Below, piece by piece: positions 9,953 to 20,122 of a DNA stretch of 64,000 bases. Position 1 is the first letter of the stretch; each line of letters begins with the position of its first letter. A program made the position numbers and the translations under genes. The notes beneath the pieces are model-generated. The model worked only from the letters and a program-made list of their open reading frames with translations. It was not told the DNA's origin and did no database searches. The DNA lies in NCBI GenBank assembly GCA_022560025.1, contig JAFISE010000033.1:1-64000 (forward strand), given 5' to 3'. Origin of the DNA: Stagonosporopsis chrysanthemi. Taxonomy: Eukaryota > Ascomycota > Dothideomycetes > Pleosporales > Didymellaceae.

Positions 9953-12247
9953 GGATGACGGCTGTCACAGCCTGAAGAGTGTAGGTCGGACAAATTGATG
10001 TTGGACGGACGCGTGGGGAGAGATAGGTGCAATCAAGCACACATCAGGAAACAATGGACTTCGACACCCGACGGTCAATGGGGCATAGCGCTGCCTGAAC
10101 GCTGCGGTGGGTTTGTGCGAGAGACCGGTGGAACCAACTAACATCAACAACGGGAGGGAGTTCAGCAGCGCATCCAAACGCGCAAACAGAGTCAGAGAGG
10201 CGACCCAGGTAGGAAATACCTTTGCACGGTCAGATCGAGTTAGGCTAGCCTGAGGCCTGACGTCTGCGATCTGCCTTGCGCAAGGTAGTTGCTGCAGTTG
10301 CAGAGGCGGTGTCGGGATCCCGCGAAGTCGACCACTTTACGGAAGACTCGAAAGGTGGAAACAGGGAAAGCGCGCGCGAGTTACAGAGGTAATACGGCAG
10401 TGGGTCGGACGGTAGGCGAACGCAGCGCCAGTCTCGTGTAATGGCCGACGCTGCTGCGGCTGGTTAGGGGCGTAAGGCGCACTCTCTTCAGCATCTCCAG
10501 TATGCTGGCAGGGGTTGTTGAGACGTTTCTATGCCAAGTGGACGTTTCCTGCAATTTCGGAAACACTACGGTGAACCAGCTGGTTTGACGGACGCTGATG
10601 GAGGAGAGATCGAAACAAGCGCACAAATGCCACGGGAGTTGCGAGCTTGAGTGACAGTGAATCTGCCTGACCGGTTCTTGGCGCTCATGGTACATACAAC
10701 GGCACAGCCCCAGCCACCTGAAACGGGGCAAGTGGCTACCGGTATGGTCAATGGGATTGCATATGGACGTGGGCGCACTTTGAATGCAAGTCGAAGCAGC
10801 CGTCCGTCATAACTGCGCATTACAGCCTACATGCCATTGCCTCATGCGACTTGCCTGATATCCATTGTGAGCGCCCACATTCAGCATACACGGTGCAGCA
10901 TCGCGCACGCCGGCTGGCGCTTGGATTGACTGGAGTCAACCGATAGCTGCTATATAAAGACCGGCCGATCTTTCATTTGCGGGTGAAAGCCATTCCTGGC
11001 ATGTCGAGACTCTTGAATCGAGCAAGTCGTAAAAATTGATTGCGCATAAAAGTGCTTGAATGTTGACTAGGCGTTTTTATCTTTCCATGATTACACTTCA
11101 AGCTTCAAACTCAGTGTGGCGGAGCACAACACAAACAGACAAGCTCCTGCTAGCCACGTCGCGGATCTAGGCCACTTCAGTCACCGATGCCGGTTCCCGA
11201 CGACCGTGGGGCAGCTCGGCTCGGAAAGATGGTTGAGAGGACGAGAGTGTGCATTTGAGCCTCAGGTCAGGAACAGGGTGCAATGATTGGGCTGTCTTTG
11301 AACCTCATGTTGCATGGATTCATGTCCCTCGAATCAATGTCTCTTGAGTACAAGAGAGCCTCATGGTTTCAATTGCACAGCTCAGTTCTACGGTTCGTGA
11401 TCCCAAGGTGCGAAAACAGGCATTGACTATTTGAGCGACAGTGTATCTCAATATTGAACCAGTCGAGACTGTTCAAAGTAAATAAGGCCGGCATCTGCAA
11501 TAGCCTCCAGATCTCTGTAAGAAGATGGTTCAGGTCGACGTCATACGACACGTGACCGTTCGCAGTACCTGCCACCAAGACGGACTGCTACGTACGATAT
11601 GTGCCAGCGATAGCTATGCGACTTGTCACCAACTGGGTAGCAAACTTTCAACGTACACTCCCCTGCCGCCATTGTTAATTGCGATGGAAGCTACCATACG
11701 AACGAGCTTAAAAAAGCACAGTCCGTAAAACAGCCAATTCAACGCAGGACGTACCAGGAACGTGAGGTGCTAATGGGAAATGCGAAGCCGTTGATTGACG
11801 GACGGGAGGCTCAACTTTAGCCGCGGCCATGTGCAATCTGGAACATTTTTGGTCAACGTTAATACCGGCAATCGTCGGTGCGCTGTCAATCAACTGGAAC
11901 CCATGTTCGGGGCAGCGGAGGCTAACTCCACTGCTCCAGCTTTATGCCCCAAAACATGCAGAATGCAGACCCTTCTTCGATGCTTCTTCCCTCGACCAGA
12001 CAAACTTCTACACGCTTTTACTTGATTGCCTCGTTTACTCCGCACTTGTGCTCCCTTCCTCCCCCGCGTTACGGTTTGCGTTTGCATGTGACGGTATCAT
12101 AAGGTCAGCGATTAGCCAGCGCACGAAGCGACTTTATAGACCACGAAAGCCCACTCTAGACGGGTGTCGCGCCGATAACCCTTGCAGAGGTTCATCGTCA
12201 AAACCCATTGCAGCAGCTTGCGCACACGCTCCCCACGCCTAGCAAAC
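9953..12247. other. Long intergenic region
   Basis: About 2.3 kb between two divergent genes, the leftward C2H2 gene and the rightward gene at 12248. No credible coding region, tRNA or transposon was found. It must contain both promoters. A TATA-like element at 10951 points rightward but lies 1.3 kb before the next start codon. Confidence 0.55.
10951..10958 (+). promoter_or_regulatory. Candidate TATA box (TATATAAA)
   Basis: Good TATA consensus in an AT-poor context on the + strand. The next rightward coding start is about 1.3 kb away, so it would imply either a long spliced leader or an unannotated non-coding transcript. A chance match cannot be excluded. Confidence 0.3.
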
Positions 12248-13441
12248 ATGCCTGGGCTCGACCAAATAATCCCACAACCCGACTCAAGGGAACTCCTTCC
12301 CCCTCTCCTGGCCTGTCTCTCAGTGTCTGGAAAAGCGAAGGAGGCTCCACCAGGACTGCTTCCTCTCGTATCGCCGATTCTTCGCCAACGACTTCAGCTT
12401 GTTGCAACAGATGATTGGCTTTCGCTTCTTTGCTGGGATCGAGATGTTGCGGCGGGATTGCCCGCAGTGATTGAAAAGATACACGTTGAGCCGCATCCTG
12501 CTTCTGGCGAAATCGAGCTAGAAGATCCAGACGAAATTCTGTACAGACGATCAGACCCCGAGACACTGCATTCGAGGTTAGTGTTGAGCGAGTTTGGCAT
12601 CATACCAACATATCTCTGGTGCACAGGCGGAGAGAGCGGCAGCAAATGGCTTCTTGCCGAACTGAGAGGAACGGCAGACGCCGACGATGGGACAGAGTGG
12701 TTTCACAGCCTGGGCGAGGCAAACGAGGCAGGCTTTCGCCGAAAGGCTTCAAAAAGCAACGGCTTCTCCGCCCAGAGTGTTCCGCAATACTCAGAACCGC
12801 AGCAGCAGGAGGAAGACGATGACGATGACGGCTCCTACTGGGCCGCATACGACCAGACACCCAATGTCCGCACTCCTGCGCAAAAGCGTTCGCCCGCACC
12901 ACCAACAAACAACCGCACACAAATCGGTCCCACGCAGTCCGAGCTCGAGTACTTCGCCCGCTACGCCTCAGAAGTCCAACCGGCGCTCGACGCCCACGAT
13001 CCCGACGAGGAGAATCCCGAGGTTGGCGAGTCGACCCTCAACGGCAACGCCCTGAACTACACCCGCGCTCCTCAGACCGAGCCACTCGAGACCTCGAACC
13101 TCGGGCCCCACGGTTACGATTCGTCGTTCCCCCCGGCCCATGCGAACGGCTCGGGCGACGAGAGCAGGACCGAAAACATCGAGTCTGCGGGCGACTCACG
13201 GCACGCTGCCCTGAACCACCCGCGGCCCAGTTCTTCGACGTCGAGCAGATCTGTCGAGAGGCTGGAGAGGGAGGCGGCAAATCACAGCCAGGCGGAACTA
13301 GCCATCAAGCAGCATATCAGCACGGATATCAAGAGTTTGTTCAGGTTGGCAAGGGCGTCGGGTATTGATAGGCAGGAGTTTGAGAGGATCATTCATAGGG
13401 AGCTCGAGGTTTTGCCCATGTTGGAGAGGGATTCGGATTGA
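12248..13441 (+). CDS. Conserved fungal hypothetical protein
   Basis: I do not recognise the family. The 397-residue product has an ordered N-terminal half (about residues 1-150) of short helices rich in Leu, Trp and Cys, an acidic, disordered middle (Glu/Asp run at about residue 190, then P/S/N-rich sequence), and a compact helical C-terminal segment of about 50 residues (IKQHISTDIKSLFRLARA onward) that ends the protein. No signal peptide, membrane segment or catalytic motif is visible. The frame is open upstream to 12182, but only a TTG begins it; the ATG at 12248 has an A at -3 and is preferred. It is transcribed rightward and converges on SPC2. Confidence 0.75.
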   Translation: MPGLDQIIPQPDSRELLPPLLACLSVSGKAKEAPPGLLPLVSPILRQRLQLVATDDWLSLLCWDRDVAAGLPAVIEKIHVEPHPASGEIELEDPDEILYRRSDPETLHSRLVLSEFGIIPTYLWCTGGESGSKWLLAELRGTADADDGTEWFHSLGEANEAGFRRKASKSNGFSAQSVPQYSEPQQQEEDDDDDGSYWAAYDQTPNVRTPAQKRSPAPPTNNRTQIGPTQSELEYFARYASEVQPALDAHDPDEENPEVGESTLNGNALNYTRAPQTEPLETSNLGPHGYDSSFPPAHANGSGDESRTENIESAGDSRHAALNHPRPSSSTSSRSVERLEREAANHSQAELAIKQHISTDIKSLFRLARASGIDRQEFERIIHRELEVLPMLERDSD

Positions 13442-13779
13442 AGTTTAGATGGGCAAATCGGCGGATTGCATGGGTTTAGGGGTAGCATTCTGCTGGCATT
13501 AATGACGCCTATAGCGTATAGCCTTGTTTGCATTCAAATGAGACATCACGACCGTCACATCTGCAAGCTGATCTTATGTGCCTTGAATGAGCCGAGTGCT
13601 GTGGTGCAGTTCTAGAGTGGTACGCTTTTCTAGCAACTTGGGAAATGCTGCCTTGCTGTATGGACATAAGATATCAGAGCTGGTAACTCGGGCAGATGCA
13701 GCCCATTGCCCCCCAACGCCGTGCCAAAAGTGATTGTCTCGCCGATTCTCCCTTTTCTCTTGCAACTCTGGACACGCGC
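13442..13779. other. Short convergent intergenic gap
   Basis: 338 bp between the ends of two convergent genes. No coding potential seen; it presumably holds both 3' UTRs. Confidence 0.6.
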
Positions 13780-14591
13780 TTACTTCCTCCTCCTCCCCTC
13801 CCCGCTCACAAAGCTCGCTCCACTAGCCTTCAACTGGTTCAGCACGTCAATCGCATTCGAGCTGTTCAAGTGCATTTCCTGTGTCCCGCTTCCACGGCCA
13901 ATGTCCTCAACAACGTTGTCTGGGTCGGCAGCGCCGATAACTGGAACCTCGGACGCAAGCCACTGCTGGAATGGCTTTGCGGTGAAGAAGCCATCTGCGG
14001 TGAACCACCGTGTCATTGCGGCGCGGATGTGGATCTTCTGCTCGGGGTTGGAGTTGTAGGGTGCGGGCCTGAAGACGACATCGCATTCGTAGACGGGGAA
14101 GTGTTTCTTGGTTGATGAGGAGATGCGGATCTGTCCTTGCGTTAGTGCTTGCTTCCATGCTGAACAGCTACTAGAAGTTGTGTTCCAGAGGGGTGTGTCG
14201 GTGAGCGCACCTTTCCTGTCTTGCCCTCGCCCTCATATACCACGCCCTTCTCTACGAACCATAGCCAGTACGAAAACGCGCCATTCAAGAGAAAGTATGC
14301 GACTACTGCAGGTGCGGTGTATGGCTTTGACGCTTCCCAGCCAAACTTCCAGTCCAAGTAGAAGAGCGCGCCAGCAATAACGACCGCACTGTAGCCAAGC
14401 GCTAATCTGACGTCGGTCTGCGTATGGATTTGCTTGAATTTGAGGGAGTGGAGGTAGTTGGGGAGCGCATCGTCGGTGGTGTTCTTGAGGTCTTTGGGTT
14501 TGTTAGATGGCTACTTGTGAATGTCTCTACATTGTTGCGGGTGTGAAGTACCGGAGAGCGAGTGGACGGCGATCTTCTGTGTCGCAGACAT
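13780..14591 (-). CDS. SPC2: Signal peptidase complex subunit 2 (SPC25)
   Basis: Non-catalytic subunit of the ER signal peptidase complex, which removes signal peptides from translocated proteins. Three exons (14591-14552, 14491-14211, 14130-13780) give 223 residues, close to the family length. Introns are 60 and 80 nt; the first has a TCTAAC branch site and an AAG acceptor, chosen because it joins IAVHSLS to DLKNTTDDALP, the conserved N-terminal motif. Two membrane segments follow at about residues 45-62 and 75-97, the expected hairpin with both ends cytosolic. The C-terminal half is the cytosolic domain (FPVYECDVVFRPAPYN, then the TRWFTADGFF block). It shares a 252-bp promoter region with EMC3. 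Confidence 0.92.
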
Positions 14592-14843
14592 CTTGGTTGG
14601 TGTGTAGGACACAGGTTGAAACTGCAGCTACTTGCGTGTACGGGGCGTGCAGTCTGGGTGATGTTGAAGCTCTACAGCTCGGCTGGAAGACACCTTTCCA
14701 GAAGGAAGGCGCGGAGGTGACAAGGGTCCACCCGCGCCGCACGAGGCTCCGCTGGAGCTTCCATCATCAAATGAGCAACGCCAACCTTACGTCTACATCA
14801 CGCTCACCCGGACTCCGCCCGCACCCTGCTCACGACCGACAAG
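14592..14843. promoter_or_regulatory. Bidirectional promoter region SPC2/EMC3
   Basis: 252 bp separate the start codons of the two head-to-head genes. Both transcripts must start within it. No TATA box is evident, consistent with housekeeping ER genes. Confidence 0.6.
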
Positions 14844-15946
14844 ATGGCCGAACCTATTGTGCAGACGATCCACAGGGATCCTGCCCTTTTGTATGTGCGA
14901 TGCGCCGGTGCAACAGGCACACGGTACTGACAAGACGATAGCTGGTGGATTCTGCTCCCCATCACGGTGGTCATGGTAAGAACAATACCATTAAGTAGGA
15001 TTTCCTATCTAACGCTGTACAGATCTTGACTGGTATCCTTCGTCACTACGCGATGACGCTGCTCCAATCGACACCCAAGAAGCAGGACTTACCGAAGATC
15101 CGGCAACAGCGGTCGCTGGCCCGCGGTCTGAGTCTGCGCCAGAATGCCAATGTTCTCACCCCCGCTGCTTTCTCTGCCAGGAAGGCATATATGGTACAAG
15201 CTTACCAGGAGGGCAAGTTTCTGGCAGAGCCCGATTTGAGGGGCAAGCCAAGACCGAACCCCATGAGTGATCCTGCAGCTATGGAGGGTATGATGGGTAT
15301 GATGAAGGGCAACATGGCTATGATGGTTCCGCAAACGTTGATCATGGGATGGATCAATGCGTTCTTCTCTGGATTCGTAATCAGTAAGTCCACCCTGTAA
15401 CGGAAGAAGGGGTCTTTGGGAGCCACAACACGACGGAACTGCTCGCAAGTCAGAGCATTGGAGTGCAGATGAACGAAGGTCTCGACTTGTGGCGCTTGTA
15501 GTACTCTGCATACACCGAGCCGTCTGAAAATGCACCTGCTAACCGCGCTCGATAGTGAAACTGCCTTTCCCTTTGACCCCGCAGTTCAAGTCCATGCTCC
15601 AGTCTGGTGTAGGAACGCGCGATTTGGACGTGAGATGGGTTTCCAGTTTGTCCTGGTACTTCCTCACTCTGTTCGGTTTGCAGCCAGTCTACAACTTCAT
15701 CCTTGGAAGCAATAATGGTATGTATTCTCGCTTGCTCATCTGTCCGAACCGAGCTGACCTTTGATTTCAGCCGCAAGCAATGTCTCACAGCAGATGGCCA
15801 TGCAGAACCCTACTGCTGGCATGATGGGACCTGAGCAGGATCCGGATAAGCTGTTCCAGGCAGAAGCCGAAAATCTAGAAGTCCTCGAGCACCGATGGAT
15901 TCTCGAGGGCATCGAAGAACGTCTAGTAGCAAAGTACGCCGCATAG
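14844..15946 (+). CDS. EMC3: ER membrane protein complex subunit 3 (EMC3)
   Basis: Core insertase subunit of the ER membrane complex and a member of the Oxa1/YidC/Get1 superfamily, which inserts weakly hydrophobic and tail-anchored membrane helices. Five exons (14844-14890, 14942-14975, 15023-15383, 15556-15717, 15771-15946) encode 259 residues, the usual size. The first two exons encode MAEPIVQTIHRDPALFWWIL and the start of TM1. A conserved basic cytosolic stretch follows (the LLQSTPKKQDLPKIRQQRSL block), then a Met-rich loop (MEGMMGMMKGNMAMMVP). TM2 (WINAFFSGFVI) continues across the 172-nt third intron into the conserved KLPFPLTPQFKSMLQ-GV block and TM3. The C-terminus ends in the typical long cytosolic helix. 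All joins keep frame with consensus splice sites. Confidence 0.94.
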
Positions 15947-17824
15947 TGTGCTTACTACGTGGTCGCCGTTGCAAGATTGCAAGCATATTGCAGTATAGAG
16001 TATTACCGTAGCACTGAAAATGAAGGACTATCATCCCACGCTGTGACATGTCCGTTCTACGCGACCAGCCACAAGATATCCACAATGTCAATCTTATGAC
16101 AGTCCTTGAATCCAATCTCTCGGTACCTGCGACGGGTGGTTCGAGCACGGTCTGCGGGGACGGACTGTGCCAAGAGTAAGCTGTGCGAAATGATGACAAC
16201 CACTACGGAAACCCCAAGCTTTAATTCAGCGGAATGTGAAGCAGAGCCACCAGTCGTCTTACACCCAAACTTGCTTCCCGGGACTCTCCTTTGCCCCTGC
16301 AGCTGGCGCTTGGAGCACAGTGTTGTCATGTTGGTCCTTCTGCTTGAACTTCAGGGAGGTCCTCTAACTTCCCCGCCCTGCCGTCCAATACTTTTCTCCC
16401 ATCTTCCGTGGGTCGCACCGCCCCCAATGCGCCGGAATGCGCCTCAATCCTTACCAGCAGGACCACCAAGCCATCGACCGATCCCGAGTCAGTTTTGAAG
16501 CGACTGCGGTATGTGGGGAGGAGCGCGCACGCACAGCCTGCGAAACAGCCTACAGTCCTTTCACCATTGACTTCGTGCAGTCGTCATCGCAGACGCCCTC
16601 TTATGTATCACGACTAAAGACGAGGCAAACATCCGTGCTCAGCTCTGACCTCGTTGCCTGCTCCAAACCTGTCTGATGGCTGTGCGCCCCGGCTGGTGTG
16701 CTTCCATGCACCGAGTCTCCAATGGAATGAGGCTCCCCACCCCCTCACCAGCGTTTACCTCACTTGGGATATGCTTGCCCTCCCAATCGGGCCATGGCTT
16801 GCTCGCCCATCATTTCTTTTGCTTTTCGGCCTTGGGCACCCGTTCGAGTACGCCCCTGATGCATGTGCGGGAGCACAATTGTCGCCTACCGCGACTCTGC
16901 CACGAGTGGCTTCAGGACAAAAGCGGTGGTCTTTCCTCACACGATAAGGTTGTTCCCTGTTCGCTGTTCGCTGTTTGTTGCCTCAGCGCTGATCCATCAC
17001 CTGGCCCCCAAAAGCTGAAATCCGCGAAGGATCGCGTAGGATTCGCGAATCCGAGATTCGTTTCCCTGCCCGAACATGCGCATCCGCGACAGTCGGGACA
17101 GTAGTTCGCACACCGTGTGTTGGGTCGGTAGGTCCTGCCATCTAGTAGTGATTGGCCGGATTGCGCTCTGATCGATGTTTAAATTGGGGCTGCGGTCCGT
17201 AGACCTTACCTTAACAGATGTCCGGAACAAGAGCTAGACGCTCAGACAACTGAGTGGTAGGTGGTGGCTGTCCAGCTGTCCCTGGGCCTCCACCGGTGAA
17301 TGCACTTGCAGGGCTGTATGCAAGCCGAGCATTTAGTGGCATCAACCATCCATGTCGCACTCGCTAAACCAGAAATGATGCGGCTCTGCAATGGAATCTC
17401 ATGATAAAGCACGTAGGGACTGTGAGCTTGAAGGCGGAAGTACACCAATCTAAACAAGCGGGCAGTGCAAGTTGATGTCAAGTTTCAACTCTGTTGCCTG
17501 TAGTCAACATTCTAATCGATGCTGCGCCACCTCTGCCCATACGCTACGCACCCCATTCGACCGCTGCCAGTAGTCAGTTCGAAAGTTCGGTCACTTGGTT
17601 GAGTGAAGCTTTGAACCTTCATATAAATATCCGGAAGCAACTTTTGTGAGTAGAGCATCCACCTCAGATGATCGGCTTTCCACTTACACCTCCAAGCACT
17701 CTAGTACTGCACGTGGTGCAACTCGCCATTGTCGTGCTTGGCAGTCAATCTCCCTTGCCGGTAACCATTTCCAGCTACTCCAAGCGTACAAAGATCCGGT
17801 TCGCGCAACGAGCAATCAGTCATC
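15947..17824. other. Intergenic region upstream of C2H2 factor
   Basis: About 1.9 kb without a credible gene or RNA. Contains the 3' UTR of EMC3 and the promoter of the C2H2 gene; the TATA-like site is listed separately. Confidence 0.55.
17621..17630 (+). promoter_or_regulatory. TATA-like element upstream of C2H2 gene
   Basis: ATATAAATAT lies 204 bp before the start codon at 17825 on the same strand, a plausible core promoter for that gene with a leader of roughly 150-175 nt. Confidence 0.4.
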
Positions 17825-19333
17825 ATGCTGTCGCAACAATTTGATGATCTTCCTCAGATTCAGTACATGGATGAGACGCGTTTGCAAAGCTGGTCGACCC
17901 ACTACTATGGCTACCCATATGCCGACAAGCTCCAAACAGTCAGCTTCAGTGTCGTGGACGACAACATGGGTATCGACTGTTTCGATGACAATATGATGAG
18001 CATGCAGCCAATGCAACGATTCATGTACGATCAGTCACCGCAATCAATTGGTCTGCTACACGCCAATGTTCCATTACAAAGCCAATACCAGAAGCAATAC
18101 GTTACTCCTTGGCCTTCGGCTGAGTGCTACCGCAACGCATCTCCTGACCGGACATCAGTGTCTGGCACATCCAGCCACGCCTCCCCGAACGAAGTGTCCT
18201 CACCGTTTGCATACAACGTTGTACCACATGGCAGCGCATTCGAGTCCTTCCTGCCTTCAATGCCGTATCATACAAGCGAGTGTTTCAGTGATGCGACATG
18301 TTCAAGTGGCACCTCAGGAACGAGCATCAGTTTGAAGGAGCTCGAATACGATCACCAAGAGCCCGAGCCCACAATCGAAGAGACCGATACTGTCAACATC
18401 AAGTTCGAGCCTACAGTCACCTCTAAGCAGGTCGTGATCAAGACTGAGAATGATTCCAGCACATACAGGGAGTACACAGATTCCGGCATTGGCAACTCTG
18501 TACGAGATGCCGAGTCTGTGCAACCATTCGACTTCAAGCAAGAGTCCGACGAAGACTCTGACTATAGCCCGACTAACAAAGGTGGCAAGCGGAAGAGGTC
18601 CTCAGTCCACACAGCACGAGCTCCAAGACGACGTGGTGGCATTTGGAAGGACTCGGTGACGAGTACTACAAACCCCAACAAACCTGCGCGAAGGCCACGC
18701 GGTACCATCAAACTCAAGGCCGGAAACAAACTTCGAGACGACTGCCGGCCCTTTCTCTGCCCGCTTGCCGCCTACAACTGCACGTCAACGTTCTCTTCGA
18801 AGAACGAGTGGAAGCGTCACGTCAGCACCCAACATATCAAGCTCGGCTACTGGCGCTGCGATCTCTGCGCACCTACTATCGATGCGAACGATCCATTAGA
18901 GATCTACCACAACGAATTCAACCGCAGAGACCTTTTCACACAGCACCTCCGCCGAATGCACGTTGCGCAAGGTTCCGGCGCTCGCCACAGCAAAGTGCAC
19001 CCAGTCAATGAGGACAACATCGGAGAACACCAGACTCGCTGCTACCGTCAGCTCCGGCGCGCTCCCCAACAGTCCATCTGCCCATTTACTGGCTGTGGCC
19101 GCGAGTTTGATGGTCCAGCAAGCTGGGAGGAGCGCACGGAGCACGTTGGTCGTCACTTTGAGAAGGACAGGAGAGACAGTGCCGAGCTGCTCAACGCGGC
19201 GAGCTGGAAGCGCGATATCGCTCTTGAGCAATATCTTTTGAACGAGGATCTGATCACTTGGGAACATGGCGCATGGAAGATCAGCGATGGCAAATCGCGA
19301 CGAGCTGGCTGCAACTCCAGCAACGAGGAATGA
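17825..19333 (+). CDS. C2H2 zinc-finger transcription factor
   Basis: Probable nuclear DNA-binding protein of 502 residues in one exon; not assigned to a named factor. The N-terminal 240 residues are disordered, rich in S/Q/Y and acidic. A basic stretch (KGGKRKRSS, then ARRPRGTIKLKAG) precedes the finger region at about residue 310. Cys/His units follow: CPLAAYNCTSTFSSKNEWKRH, then CDLCAP...HLRRMH with a long insert, and a third near the C-terminus (CPFTGCGREF...EHVGRH). The ending (SWKRDIALEQYLLNEDLITW) resembles the tail of a widespread Pezizomycotina family of C2H2 proteins. The ATG at 17825 is preceded by A at -3. Confidence 0.85.
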   Translation: MLSQQFDDLPQIQYMDETRLQSWSTHYYGYPYADKLQTVSFSVVDDNMGIDCFDDNMMSMQPMQRFMYDQSPQSIGLLHANVPLQSQYQKQYVTPWPSAECYRNASPDRTSVSGTSSHASPNEVSSPFAYNVVPHGSAFESFLPSMPYHTSECFSDATCSSGTSGTSISLKELEYDHQEPEPTIEETDTVNIKFEPTVTSKQVVIKTENDSSTYREYTDSGIGNSVRDAESVQPFDFKQESDEDSDYSPTNKGGKRKRSSVHTARAPRRRGGIWKDSVTSTTNPNKPARRPRGTIKLKAGNKLRDDCRPFLCPLAAYNCTSTFSSKNEWKRHVSTQHIKLGYWRCDLCAPTIDANDPLEIYHNEFNRRDLFTQHLRRMHVAQGSGARHSKVHPVNEDNIGEHQTRCYRQLRRAPQQSICPFTGCGREFDGPASWEERTEHVGRHFEKDRRDSAELLNAASWKRDIALEQYLLNEDLITWEHGAWKISDGKSRRAGCNSSNEE

Positions 19334-20122
19334 AACTACGCTACGAATCTCTTTTACTTCAGCAGATACCCTGAAATGTTCACCACACGGTTTTTGTCTT
19401 TTCTATAGATGCACTTTCGGTCACTTTGCATGTTTAGTTAGTTTGTGAGCGTAATGCATTGTCATTCTCAGAACGAGTATCATTGAGGCAACGGTTGCAG
19501 CCCGAGTCGACTCTCTGCTTGCCACGCCATTGAAAATTTTGCGCTCACTATCAACGGAGATTGCTCTTGCATTTCCTTCTTATTGAGCTTTTCAACCGCC
19601 TCCATGACTGCAGGAGCAACAGCAACACTACGGAGGTGCTTCGACGTCACCAACAACTTGGCAACCATGTAAGGCCGACTGCCGCAAATGACAGAGAAGC
19701 TTTTTGATCCTGACTGACACCCGGAAATTCGAGATGGGTGGTATGGTGAAACTTGCGCCCGATAGAGGACTGAGCTGACCAGAGGCAGTGAGAAGCTTAT
19801 GCGCAGGAAGTGTAAGCGCGGAGCAAGGTCATAAGCGAGAGGATTTCGCCCCAAAAAGCCCCCACACCTTCGGACTACAGCCCTGGAAAATCGACGTGCA
19901 GATGCTTAGACGCATAGGGTCAAGGCCGCTTAGCCACTGGTGTGTTGTTACTGATAGCATGTTTAGGGAGGCGCAGACAATTGTGCCCATGCACGTACGT
20001 GCTCAGCCCCCGCTTGTAAGACTGTGGCTTTCAGCCGAACTGGAGGACTGTTTCTGCGTTGCCTTTGAACTGGATGCAATCCTCTGACTATACACATCCC
20101 TCTCTTGTTCCGTAACAGTCCA
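19334..20122. other. Intergenic region
   Basis: About 790 bp between two rightward genes. A minus-strand open frame of about 60 codons (ATG near 19678 to 19480) has no recognisable domain and is not called. A YAG acceptor-like site a few bases before the next start codon may close a 5' UTR intron. Confidence 0.5.

Noticed and set aside
19480..19678. Minus-strand frame of about 66 codons from an ATG near 19678
   Set aside because: No recognisable domain, no splice partner found and it lies downstream of a well-supported gene on the other strand.
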